NCBI RefSeq assembly: GCF_023283925.1
Contig: NZ_JAKIKX010000007.1
Coordinates: forward strand, 1 to 64,000
From: Shewanella marisflavi
GTDB lineage: Bacteria; Pseudomonadota; Gammaproteobacteria; Enterobacterales; Shewanellaceae
Reading direction: 5' to 3'
Length of the DNA: 64,000 bases
The notes under the pieces are model-generated. The model was not told where the DNA came from. It saw nothing but the letters and a program-made list of their open reading frames with translations, and did no database searches. Positions 39,601 through 47,367 of this stretch are shown piece after piece (the stretch's first letter is position 1; each line of letters begins with the position of its first letter). The position numbers and the translations under genes were made by a program.

Positions 39601-40077
39601 ATGAAGCACAAGATAAGGCCTTTGTTGTTAGTCAAGGGAGCGCTGTTGCTGAGCCTGTTGCCGCTTAGCCTAATGCCTGCCTGGGCGCTTAAGATAGATG
39701 ACCAATTTCATGTTAGTTCTGATTTCGGCGTCAATGCCGGTTGGGAATATCGTCACGATTGGGATAGAGGCTACTATGACCCTTGGCGCTGGCGTATCGG
39801 CATAGGCACTGGTTTTCCCTATTGGCGTCATAATCACTATGGCTATTGGCGTGACCGCTGGCGTTACCCTTATCGTTACGAGCCGAGAAAATATCGTAAG
39901 CCAAAACCTATTGCACCGCCGCAGCAGGTCACCACCAGTCTGACTCAGAGTGATGCCATTAAGAGCCTGCCTGCCAATGCTAGGGTGAGAATCAAAGAGA
40001 GCAGGACGGTTTACGAATGGCAAGGGGTAGAGTATGTCTACGATTGGAATAGTGACAGCTACGTAAAGCTTGAGTAG
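39601..40077 (+). CDS. Small exported protein rich in Tyr, Trp and Arg, function unknown
   Basis: 158 residues from the ATG at 39601, with GAGGTGG just upstream. A long signal peptide ends near AWA-LKI. The middle (about residues 45-100) is unusually rich in Y, W, R and H (YYDPWRWRIGIGTG, RWRYPYRYEPRKY). It is followed by a Pro/Lys hinge and a compact C-terminal domain with DAIKSLPANARVRI, ESRTVYEWQGVEYVYD, which resembles short domains found at the end of cell-envelope proteins that bind water-exposed surfaces. I do not recognise the family with certainty. It diverges from ubiD and converges with a signal peptidase gene. Confidence 0.75.
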   Translation: MKHKIRPLLLVKGALLLSLLPLSLMPAWALKIDDQFHVSSDFGVNAGWEYRHDWDRGYYDPWRWRIGIGTGFPYWRHNHYGYWRDRWRYPYRYEPRKYRKPKPIAPPQQVTTSLTQSDAIKSLPANARVRIKESRTVYEWQGVEYVYDWNSDSYVKLE

Positions 40078-40105
40078 CTGCCACTTTGATGATTCTCTTT
40101 CGTGA

Positions 40106-40813
40106 CTATATGGGCATTAGCCAGCGCTCGTTCCTAAACCAATAATAGTGCTCGGGATCGTTTGAAAAAGCCACCCTGTGAGCCTTACCTGTGATCTCTT
40201 CGCGCGGGATGAAGCCGATAACACGGGAGTCGGCGCTGGCATCGCGATTATCCCCAAGTGTCAGGTAGTGCCCTTGGGGGACAGTCACAGGGCCAAAATT
40301 GGCCAGCCTTGAGGGGGAAGCATTTAATCTTATGGCGTGGGGCTTGCCGGGTAATGCCTCTTGCATATCGCTAAAGGCCTCTTGCATATCGCTAAAGGCT
40401 TTTCGCTCGTCGCTAAAGGCTTCTCGCCAGTCGGTCATGGTTTGCGATGATGCTTCATAGTTTATAGCCTGACCATTGAGGTAGAGGCGATTATTGCGCA
40501 TCGACACAGTATCGCCAGGCAGGCCTATGATGCGCTTGACTAGCTTCTTGTCGGCCACCGCCGAGTCGAAGGTGATGATGTCGCCGCGTTCTGGCTCGGC
40601 TAGCTTAACTAAGGTGATATTGGTGAAGGGAAGGCGCAGATCGTAGGCCATTTTATTCACCAGTATGCGGTCGCCCTGCACTATGGTGGGCAGCATAGAA
40701 CCGCTAGGCACATGGTTCCAGTCGGCGACGGCGCTGCGAAACACCAACATCAGGCCGATAAAAAGAATGAACTGGCGGTGTTGTTTCACTTGTCGCATCA
40801 CTTTCTTTAGCAT
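40106..40813 (-). CDS. Type I signal peptidase (LepB paralogue)
   Basis: 235 residues from the ATG at 40813, 5 nt after AAGGAG; a GTG at 40819 is too close to that site. One membrane helix (about 14-28), then the catalytic serine S39 in HVPSGSML and general base K93 in LVKRIIGLPGD. Box E is GDNRDASADSR. It cleaves signal peptides at the periplasmic face. It is shorter than E. coli LepB (324) with one membrane segment, and is not in the lepA-rnc-era cluster, so it is probably a second signal peptidase. A tandem heptapeptide repeat sits between the catalytic segments. Confidence 0.88.
   Translation of the reverse strand: MLKKVMRQVKQHRQFILFIGLMLVFRSAVADWNHVPSGSMLPTIVQGDRILVNKMAYDLRLPFTNITLVKLAEPERGDIITFDSAVADKKLVKRIIGLPGDTVSMRNNRLYLNGQAINYEASSQTMTDWREAFSDERKAFSDMQEAFSDMQEALPGKPHAIRLNASPSRLANFGPVTVPQGHYLTLGDNRDASADSRVIGFIPREEITGKAHRVAFSNDPEHYYWFRNERWLMPI
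40356..40439 (-). repeat. In-frame 21-bp tandem repeat inside the signal peptidase gene
   Basis: Two identical 21-nt units (40356-40376 and 40377-40397) are followed by two degenerate ones. They encode the heptads EAFSDMQ, KAFSDMQ and AFSDER-type units in the periplasmic insert. Unit number can change without breaking the frame. Confidence 0.85.
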
Positions 40814-40975
40814 AACCACTCCTTGGGAAATTCAGTGTCTTACCATCAGACGTGTCACCGTCCAAGAGGTTCCTGCTGCGTTATCCCATAAGCGTAAGCA
40901 AATATTTTTGCTCAGCTAAGCTTGGCATTGATATAGTGCTGCCCCTTGTCCTGAGGTCATAACCATGGAGAGAGA

Positions 40976-41653
40976 ATGAAGTACCAGTGGATATTGTTTG
41001 ATGCCGATGAAACTCTGTTTCATTTCGATGCCTTTAAAGGATTACAGCTGATGTTTTCGCGCTTCGGTGTAGAGTTCACCCTTGCCGATTTCCAAGAATA
41101 TCAAACAGTGAACTTACCCCTTTGGGTAGACTATCAAGATGGCAAGATCAGCGCCCGTCATCTGCAGGTGACCCGTTTCGAGCGCTGGGCTGAGAAGCTG
41201 TCTGTGACTGCCGAGCATCTCAACGCTGCTTTTCTCACGGCGATGGCCGATATCTGTACTCTGCTGCCCGGTGCTGCCGAGCTGGTCGATGCCCTCTATG
41301 GCAAGGTACAAATGGGGATCATCACCAATGGCTTTACGGATCTTCAGAAGGTGCGTTTAGAGCGTACCGGCCTGCTGCATGCCTTTTCACCTGTGGTGAT
41401 CTCCGAAGAGGTGGGGGTGGCTAAACCCGATGTAGCGATTTTTGAGCACGCGCTGTCGCAGATGGCTCATCCACCCAGAGAGCATGTATTGATGGTGGGG
41501 GATAATCCCCATTCAGATATTCAGGGGGGGATCAATGCCGGATTCGATACCTGTTGGCTTAATCATGACTGTCAACCAGCGCCAGAGGGAATCACACCAC
41601 ATTATCAGGTGGCCTCACTCAGCGAGTTGCAACAGTTGCTGACCAAGGGGTGA
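40976..41653 (+). CDS. yjjG: Pyrimidine 5'-nucleotidase YjjG
   Basis: 225 residues, HAD superfamily, nearly colinear with E. coli YjjG. Motif [12 protein letters not shown], motif II ITNGF, the VRLERTGL and [12 protein letters not shown] segments, and motif [13 protein letters not shown]. coli YjjG dephosphorylates UMP, dUMP and dTMP, and modified pyrimidine nucleotides, in the cytoplasm. It stands alone. Confidence 0.93.
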   Translation: MKYQWILFDADETLFHFDAFKGLQLMFSRFGVEFTLADFQEYQTVNLPLWVDYQDGKISARHLQVTRFERWAEKLSVTAEHLNAAFLTAMADICTLLPGAAELVDALYGKVQMGIITNGFTDLQKVRLERTGLLHAFSPVVISEEVGVAKPDVAIFEHALSQMAHPPREHVLMVGDNPHSDIQGGINAGFDTCWLNHDCQPAPEGITPHYQVASLSELQQLLTKG

Positions 41654-41862
41654 TGTTTATAGGGGGCTTACATCGACAATCTTAAAGGGCATTTTGTGCA
41701 TATAAGTACACTCGGCATGGGGTTTTAGCGCCCAAATATCACTAAAAAGGTTGTTTTTAACGCATTTGTCATCGAAAAATGCCTTAATGGATTATTTGTT
41801 GCTCAGTTAGTGAAATTTAGGCTTTACATTTAAAGTCCATTTCCTTACTATTCTCGGCGTTC

Positions 41863-41953
41863 GGAGAGATGGCAGAGTGGTCGAATGCACCGGTCTTGAA
41901 AACCGGCACGGGTTTATAGCCCGTCTAGGGTTCAAATCCCTATCTCTCCGCCA
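41863..41953 (+). tRNA. tRNA-Ser(UGA)
   Basis: 91 nt including an encoded CCA. The acceptor stem GGAGAGA pairs with TCTCTCC, the anticodon stem CCGG encloses CTTGAAA with anticodon TGA, a long variable arm (ACGGG/CCCGT) marks a class II serine tRNA, and the T arm is AGGGTTCAAATCCCT. A terminator follows 8 nt later. Confidence 0.98.
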
Positions 41954-41960
41954 CATTAAG

Positions 41961-41993
41961 AAAAAAGGCTTCCAGAAATGGAAGCCTTTTTTC
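41961..41993 (+). terminator. Terminator of tRNA-Ser
   Basis: AAAAAGGCTTCCA-GAAA-TGGAAGCCTTTTTT, a strong stem with a T-run. The same hairpin recurs at 42193-42223. Confidence 0.95.
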
Positions 41994-42086
41994 GTTTTGG
42001 CTGGCCATTATCTAAAGTCTGGTCATAGGGATTATTTGAACCCAGGGTTCCTAATGTTTAGATCTAGCTATCACTCAGCCTCATTA

Positions 42087-42114
42087 ACAAAGCCCGCTTT
42101 TTAGCGGGCTTTGT
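42087..42114 (+). terminator. Second terminator of the tRNA-Ser array
   Basis: A perfect 11-bp stem ACAAAGCCCGC / GCGGGCTTTGT around TTTTTA, at the end of the first decayed repeat. The T-run lies in the loop, so its efficiency is doubtful. Confidence 0.65.
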
Positions 42115-42192
42115 GCTATCTAGCATATAGCATTTGAGTCATAGCAGGGTTCCTAATATTTAAACCCAGCTATCTCTTCGCTGTATTAAGAG

Positions 42193-42223
42193 AAAAGGCT
42201 TCCAGAAATGGAAGCCTTTTTCG
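42193..42223. terminator. Third terminator, shared with the AraC gene
   Basis: AAAAGGCTTCCA-GAAA-TGGAAGCCTTTTT, identical in stem to the tRNA-Ser terminator 232 nt upstream. It lies 27 nt from the stop of the convergent AraC gene and can serve that strand too. Confidence 0.88.
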
Positions 42224-42249
42224 TTATATTGTCTCGTCCTGAAATGAGC

Positions 42250-43122
42250 TTAGACTAGCGAGAAATAGATATCGGTGATCAACTCATGCTCCGCCACTTC
42301 GGGGAAGAAGTTGTGGTACTCGAAGTAGAGGGGAAAGTCTCTTAGCTCCTCACCGCTCTGGGGTAGCCAATCGCGATAGAACTGATAGATCTTATTGTCC
42401 ATCTGATCGTGTGGTCCCTGGTGGCGGATCACGGCGCAGCGACCACCGGGGATCGTCTTGGTGATCACCCCATAGTCATTGGCTTCGACATCAGTCGTGA
42501 CCGAGCCGCAAATGTCGAAATGAAATGCCTCGGGTTCCACAACATTAGGGTCGTTAAAGGGGACGCCCAATGTCAGGCTGCTGGTGACTGGCGATTCGCC
42601 GCTTTGCTTGCGCCAGCTGATAAATTGTTGAATCGAGTCGTTCAGTGAGGCCGGGCTGCCTCTGTGTTCCAGCACGGCGACCTTGATGTCGTCTCTTTCA
42701 GTAATATTAATTTGCACTGTCTCTCTCCTGATAGGTTTCATCTTGGCATACTCTCGACTCCATCGCTCCCATTGAGGCGTTAACCTAAATTGCGACGGTG
42801 TCTGGGTAAATACCTGCTTAAAGGCACGCGAAAATGATTCGCCGTTCTCAAATCCCGCATCGAGGGCGATGTCGGTGATCTTGAGCTCCGGATGAAACAC
42901 CAATCGGTATGAGGCCCGCTTCAGCCTGAGTAGACTGATGTATTTACCTAAAGTTATGCCGGTATACACCTGAAACTGGCGATGAAAATGATACTTGGAG
43001 AAGTACGCCTTCTGGCTGAGTTGTTCCAGCGTCAGGGGCTGGTCTAGATGTTTGCCAATATAGTCACAAACCGCCTGGATTCGTTGACTATAGGTTTGAT
43101 GAGTTTCTCTGTTCATATGCAT
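42250..43122 (-). CDS. AraC-family regulator with GyrI-like effector domain
   Basis: 290 residues. The N-terminal double helix-turn-helix (about 10-115) has the AraC patterns LEQLSQKAYFSKYHFHRQFQ and IALDAGFENGESFSRAFKQVFTQTPSQFR. The C-terminal part (about 130-290) is a GyrI/Rob-like small-molecule domain with IPGGRCAVIRHQGPHDQM. This order (HTH first) matches Rob/SoxS-plus-GyrI regulators that sense drugs or toxins. The target is unknown. ATG codons at 43122 and 43116 are both possible. Confidence 0.9.
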   Translation of the reverse strand: MHMNRETHQTYSQRIQAVCDYIGKHLDQPLTLEQLSQKAYFSKYHFHRQFQVYTGITLGKYISLLRLKRASYRLVFHPELKITDIALDAGFENGESFSRAFKQVFTQTPSQFRLTPQWERWSREYAKMKPIRRETVQINITERDDIKVAVLEHRGSPASLNDSIQQFISWRKQSGESPVTSSLTLGVPFNDPNVVEPEAFHFDICGSVTTDVEANDYGVITKTIPGGRCAVIRHQGPHDQMDNKIYQFYRDWLPQSGEELRDFPLYFEYHNFFPEVAEHELITDIYFSLV

Positions 43123-43562
43123 CTCTGTTCAAGTGAGAGGCTATTGTGAATCTTGGTCGTTAGCGTTACCTGACCGATATTGCTTAATGCAAAATTTATC
43201 CAACCCATTAGCTGTAATGCTAGTATTTCAGTCAGCTGCCTTTATCCCAAAGGAGCGAGTTATAGTAGGTTAAAAAGCTTGATAGAACAAAGGGCATAGT
43301 GTCATATCGTCAATCATTAGTTAGCTTTGTCTGAATGAGCCATTATGACCGAAGACCTGTGCTGGCTTAATCTTTTACGCTAGTCGCGCAGTTTGGTTTG
43401 CCCCTGTTGGATGGCGCTTATCCTGTCTTGCAAAGTGGTAAGTGAAAGGCGTAAATTGAGTTTTATCTGGTGGGTAGTGAGCCTGCTCTATCTATAGACG
43501 GCGGCGTGGAGCGTTATGAAGAGTAAGTTAGGGCAAATTGACTTTGATTTTTCGGATCTATT
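43123..43562. other. Divergent region between the AraC and Crp-like genes
   Basis: 440 nt with no conventional gene. Near its right end an 18-codon frame (ATG at 43516, GGAG 5 nt upstream) runs into the Crp-like gene and stops at 43572. AAAGGAG at about 43249 has no start behind it. No strong operator found. Confidence 0.45.
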
Positions 43563-44234
43563 ATGCAGTTAAAACCACTGGATAAAGGTCGCTTTCGGTC
43601 TATGTGGCAACAGGAGCATGATGCCATCGAAAGCGTAATGAGAGAGTGTATTAGCGAAACGAAAACGGTCGCTCCTCAGCATAAATTAATGCAGCAAGGC
43701 CAGAAGCTTGATGCATTGATTTTAGTGCCTCGAGGGCGAATATCTATGGGCTACACCGCAAGAAATGGCCGTAGTTTTCAGCTTGGCACTATGAATTGTG
43801 ACTCTCAGTTATTTGGTGAAATGGAGTTTTTTACCGATTACCTTTGCCAACTCGACATTATTGCCGAGGAGTCTTTAGAAATAGCGATTATTAATGGTGA
43901 TAAGTTGCATCAGGCGCTGCTTAAAACCCCAAGGTTTGCACTATTTTTTGCCAGTGCCATTGCTATCGATTACCAAGATACTATGGATATTTTGACTCGC
44001 AGAATGCTCTATCCTATCGCCTACAACATCGCCTATGATCTTTATCATCAACATCTAAAAGATCAACCTGTAGAGGGATTTACTAAGTGTTACTTAGAGG
44101 CTGAGCGTTTTGCAACAACGGATAGAGTGTATCGTCGGGCCGTGAAAAGTTTAGAGGAACAAGGGCTAATTAAACGCGATAAAGAGGGCTTGGTGATTTG
44201 CGACTTAGCAGGTCTAAAGGCATTTATCGAATAG
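43563..44234 (+). CDS. Crp/Fnr-superfamily transcriptional regulator
   Basis: 223 residues. The N-terminal beta-roll (about 30-125) has LDALILVPRGRISMGYTARNG and GEMEFF, resembling a cyclic-nucleotide-binding fold; the key Arg-Ser phosphate cassette of CRP is not evident, so cAMP may not be the ligand. The C-terminal winged helix spans about 145-222 (FATTDRVYRRAVKSLEEQGLIKRDKEG). No FNR cysteines. It is convergent with a transporter gene and may control it together with deoD. Confidence 0.8.
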   Translation: MQLKPLDKGRFRSMWQQEHDAIESVMRECISETKTVAPQHKLMQQGQKLDALILVPRGRISMGYTARNGRSFQLGTMNCDSQLFGEMEFFTDYLCQLDIIAEESLEIAIINGDKLHQALLKTPRFALFFASAIAIDYQDTMDILTRRMLYPIAYNIAYDLYHQHLKDQPVEGFTKCYLEAERFATTDRVYRRAVKSLEEQGLIKRDKEGLVICDLAGLKAFIE

Positions 44235-44258
44235 GCCCCAAATGCGAGTTCGGGGCCT
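44233..44258. terminator. GC-rich stem-loop between Crp-like and transporter genes
   Basis: AGGCCCC and GGGGCCT form a 7-bp stem around 12 nt. It overlaps the Crp-like stop codon and lies 18 nt from the convergent transporter stop. It lacks a clear T-run on either side. Confidence 0.5.
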
Positions 44259-44275
44259 TCGAGGTTAATCAAGCA

Positions 44276-45451
44276 TTAAGACTGATTTGTCTGGACGGTT
44301 AGGCCTACTCGCTGCCGGTTTGAGATGACGAGCATTGTGATGATTAAGGCATAAATCACAGGAATTGCATACATGACGCTTTGCAGACCTATGATGCTCT
44401 CAAATAGTGAGCTGATGGCAGGGCTAAACATGGCTCCTGCGCTACCACTGATCAATATATATGACACGTTGCGGCTACTGGCTGTTTTGACAAATGAGAC
44501 ACCATAAGCAATGAAGGCGTTATACAAGGCGGCACAGGCAAAGCCATAACCGTATGTCAGATAGCCGATGGACTCTAAGTTGTCTGTGGTCACAATCAGA
44601 CTGGTAATGATCAGCGCCAGACTTATCATCCCCATCACGAAATGTTGGATTTTAACTCGTGACACTATCACTGTTGAGACCAAGGCACCTATCAGTGCGG
44701 CAGACCAATATTGGGTAATGATGTTGCCAGCGTCTTCGAAGGGGATGTCGAATTTTGTTTTAACAAACATTGGTGCCCAAGTGAGGAAGGTATAAAGCGC
44801 TAACATCCCCAGAAACAAGCCGACACCGCCACTAATAATGCCGAGATTCCATTCCGACTCATCTTTCGTCGTCAGCGTCTCTCGGCGTGTTTCACACAAT
44901 GAAAAGTTGGTGAGTAGGGCGATTAGCGCGGTTCCCAGAGCAACAACACCTACAGTTAGATAGCTGTAACTCCATGATAATGCGTTGCTTAGTGCGTATG
45001 TGGTGATCAGAGGGAATACGACACCAGCCACATTAAATGTTGCATCTTGCACGACAAGCATAGTGCTTTGAATTTTGTCTTTCCAAACGGAGACGACAAT
45101 GGTGCCGGCGATACATAATCCCACGCCGCCACATAAACCGATCAGCGTCATGGCGAGCATCACAATGCTTAATGAGTCAGTGAAATGCATGGCTCCAGCG
45201 CTGGCAGCGATCACTAAATAACTGACTAAGGTCATACGTTTTACGCCAATTTTCTCAATTAAGAAAAAGGCCGCGATGGTACCGGCGAGCGCGCCACCAT
45301 TCAACAGAGAAAAGATAGAGGCAACTTCGTTAACGTTAGCTGAGTACTTTTCAGCTATCGGTTCAATCAACATGCCAAACTGGGTTGCGAAGCCTGCCAT
45401 GACAAAGTTGGCTAAAAAGCTGAGCAAGGTTAAGGAGATTTTATTCTTCAT
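44276..45451 (-). CDS. MFS transporter, TsgA-like
   Basis: 391 residues with 12 predicted membrane helices. The overall pattern (GMLIEPIAEKYSANVNEVASIFSLLNGGAL; FNVAGVVFPLITTYAL; AGNIITQYWSAALIGALVSTV) resembles TsgA, a major-facilitator protein of unknown substrate. It follows deoD on the same strand after 79 nt. A nucleoside or base as substrate is inferred from that pairing. Confidence 0.83.
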   Translation of the reverse strand: MKNKISLTLLSFLANFVMAGFATQFGMLIEPIAEKYSANVNEVASIFSLLNGGALAGTIAAFFLIEKIGVKRMTLVSYLVIAASAGAMHFTDSLSIVMLAMTLIGLCGGVGLCIAGTIVVSVWKDKIQSTMLVVQDATFNVAGVVFPLITTYALSNALSWSYSYLTVGVVALGTALIALLTNFSLCETRRETLTTKDESEWNLGIISGGVGLFLGMLALYTFLTWAPMFVKTKFDIPFEDAGNIITQYWSAALIGALVSTVIVSRVKIQHFVMGMISLALIITSLIVTTDNLESIGYLTYGYGFACAALYNAFIAYGVSFVKTASSRNVSYILISGSAGAMFSPAISSLFESIIGLQSVMYAIPVIYALIITMLVISNRQRVGLTVQTNQS

Positions 45452-45530
45452 TTTCTACATCCTAATTTGCTAATGCCGCTCATCAAGAGCGATCTCAAGA
45501 GGCATGATCAATAACTCATGCCTAGTGCTA

Positions 45531-46235
45531 TTACTGATGAGCAGTTTCGAGCGCTAGTTCAATCATCTGATTAAACGTGTACTGGCGCGCCTCCGCAGTG
45601 GTCTCTTCACCGGTTAAACAGTGATCCGATACTGTTAAAATGGCCAATGATTCGATGCCTAGGTGATGGGCTAAGCCATATAAACCGGCGGCTTCCATAT
45701 CTATGCCTAAAACGCCAAAGCGCTCCAGTGCCGGGATCATATCCTCATCGGGGTCGTAATACATGTCACCACTGAAGATGTTGCCGACTTTGACGCTGAT
45801 CTGCTTCTCTTGTGCGATAGTGTAGGCTCTGTGGAGTAGCTCAAATGTGGCCGAGGTCGCCATTTGGTAACCGCTGCTACGTTTGGCATTGGTAGGAGAG
45901 TCTGTGCCAGCAGCTTGTGCCAGAATCACATCGTTAATCTTAACCTTGTGTTGAGTCGCTCCCAGGCTACCCACACGAATAATGCGCTTAACATTGAACT
46001 GAGTGATTAGTTCATGGGCATAAAGCACCATCGAGGGGATGCCCATACCGTGCCCCATGACAGAGATGCGCTGGCCTTTATAAAAACCGGTGTAGCCTAA
46101 CATGTTGCGAATATTAGTGATCTCTTGTGCGTCATCGAGATAGTGCTCTGCGATATACTTTGCGCGTAACGGATCCCCTGGCATTATGATGGTTTCAGCA
46201 AAATCGCCTGCTTGGCCATTGATATGTGCAGTCAT
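45531..46235 (-). CDS. deoD: DeoD-type purine nucleoside phosphorylase
   Basis: 234 residues. Phosphorolysis of purine nucleosides to base and (deoxy)ribose-1-phosphate. Signatures: MPGDPLRAKYIAEHYL, the phosphate-site RVGSLGA, VGNIFSGDMYYDP, and the ribose-binding GIDMEAAGLYG with SDH (general acid Asp). It is outside a deo operon here (no deoC, deoA or deoB near it), so it may be a second paralogue dedicated to uptake with the adjacent transporter. Confidence 0.93.
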   Translation of the reverse strand: MTAHINGQAGDFAETIIMPGDPLRAKYIAEHYLDDAQEITNIRNMLGYTGFYKGQRISVMGHGMGIPSMVLYAHELITQFNVKRIIRVGSLGATQHKVKINDVILAQAAGTDSPTNAKRSSGYQMATSATFELLHRAYTIAQEKQISVKVGNIFSGDMYYDPDEDMIPALERFGVLGIDMEAAGLYGLAHHLGIESLAILTVSDHCLTGEETTAEARQYTFNQMIELALETAHQ

Positions 46236-46438
46236 AAATTATCCTCTGTGTCAGATTTATCCCGATAGTAATTGGTGTTTGGGAGTGACGAGAGGACATA
46301 AGTCCGCATGGTGTGATTTTGTAGGTAAAATTTTTCGTTCGCGTCACGCTACAGAGAGTTGTTACCTAAGTGACGGGGTGGTTGCCCCTTTATGGTCAAT
46401 GGGTTGTTGAAAAAGGTTCTGTTTGTAAAGATAAATGG

Positions 46439-46873
46439 TTAAAAGCCCCTGCGTTTCCAGAAGTTGGCCACCTGACTCTCCTCATCGTTAAGATGTACGT
46501 TAAAGGTCTTCTCGGCAACTACCTTGTCCCCCAGAGACAGAGTCATACGCCACTTACCTACCTTGTCATGCTCAGGCGCCCAGATGGTATCGCCCAGATA
46601 GAATTTCCAGTCGTTGGATTCGACGAACAGCTCGCCTTCGAAGGGCGGGCGAATATTGCCTTGTTCATCGGGAATGTCGGGGTGATAGATACAGTAATTT
46701 AGCCGCCGATTCTTGGCTTTGCGGATACGGGCGATGAAACCAAATTCTATGTCTATTTCGGCCGGTACATGCACTGTGGCCTTGAGAAATTTAGGCAGGT
46801 CTGGACTCTCTTCATCCCAACGGCTAAAGAGTCCGGCCTGCAGTATGGTGACATCGGCTTTGAGCTTAGACAA
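46439..46873 (-). CDS. DUF3859 domain protein
   Basis: 144 residues, no signal peptide. A beta-rich single domain with EFGFIARIRKAKNRRLNYCIYHPDI and a middle WKFYLGDTIWAPEHDKVGKW segment, which I recognise as DUF3859. No known function. It lies 21 nt downstream of the DUF971 gene on the same strand, probably one transcript. Confidence 0.8.
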   Translation of the reverse strand: MSKLKADVTILQAGLFSRWDEESPDLPKFLKATVHVPAEIDIEFGFIARIRKAKNRRLNYCIYHPDIPDEQGNIRPPFEGELFVESNDWKFYLGDTIWAPEHDKVGKWRMTLSLGDKVVAEKTFNVHLNDEESQVANFWKRRGF

Positions 46874-46894
46874 AGAAGGTTGGTCGTTGACTGA

Positions 46895-47290
46895 CTAAGT
46901 GTGATACTTCACTGCCATGTCGATCAATGGCTCACGACTGGCTTTGGCGGCGCGTAATCTCGCCAGATAGTTTTCCCATAACTCCACCTGATTGGTGGCT
47001 AGGTCATAGAGCACCTTCCAGGAGTATAGGCCGGTATCGTGGCCGTCGTCGAACACTAGCTTAACCGCATAGTTGCCAACAGGTGTGATGGCGTTGATGT
47101 TGACGTTTTTCTTATGGGTCACCAATACAGGGTTGCCGTGACCATGCACCTCGGCCGAGGGCGAGTAGACCCGTAACAGCTCGCAGCTGAGGGTATAGCT
47201 CTGACCATTGTCGAAACTCACCTCCAGCAGACGAGATTTACGTTTCAGTTTGAGTCCGGTGACCTTTGGGGTGTCGCTTTGAGGAGTCAT
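46895..47290 (-). CDS. DUF971 protein (gamma-butyrobetaine hydroxylase-like N-terminal domain)
   Basis: 131 residues. The DUF971 pattern is seen in LEVSFDNGQSYTLSCELLRVYSPSAEV and in INAITPVGNYAVKLVFDDGHDTGLYSW. This domain also forms the N-terminus of gamma-butyrobetaine hydroxylase, where it binds zinc; the stand-alone form often lies next to hslVU, as here, or to Fe-S genes. Function not established. Confidence 0.9.
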   Translation of the reverse strand: MTPQSDTPKVTGLKLKRKSRLLEVSFDNGQSYTLSCELLRVYSPSAEVHGHGNPVLVTHKKNVNINAITPVGNYAVKLVFDDGHDTGLYSWKVLYDLATNQVELWENYLARLRAAKASREPLIDMAVKYHT

Positions 47291-47330
47291 AGCTTTGCCT
47301 TTTGCTGGGACGCTAGCGTGTTAGGTTAAA

Positions 47331-47363
47331 AAGAGGGCCCGCAGGGGAACTGACGGGCCCTTT
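47331..47363 (-). terminator. Terminator of hslVU
   Basis: On the minus strand AAAGGGCCCG and CGGGCCCT form the stem, followed by CTTTTT. It starts just after the hslU stop. Confidence 0.9.
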
Positions 47364-47367
47364 AAGT

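Larger units (their letters stand above)
42026..42223 (+). repeat. Decayed tandem copies of the tRNA-Ser 3' end plus terminator
   Basis: Two segments, about 42043-42114 and 42151-42223, share CAGGGTTCCTAAT, GCTATC and ATTAA in the same order. They resemble the T arm, acceptor end and trailer of the intact tRNA-Ser, and each ends in a terminator. The second terminator is the same hairpin as that of the tRNA. 42026-42043 resembles an inverted T arm. No complete second tRNA can be folded. Confidence 0.55.

Noticed and set aside
46342-46375. CGTCAC...GTGACG inverted repeat upstream of deoD
   Set aside because: Six-base arms with a 22-nt spacer are expected by chance in this much sequence, and the spacing suits no nucleoside repressor I know.
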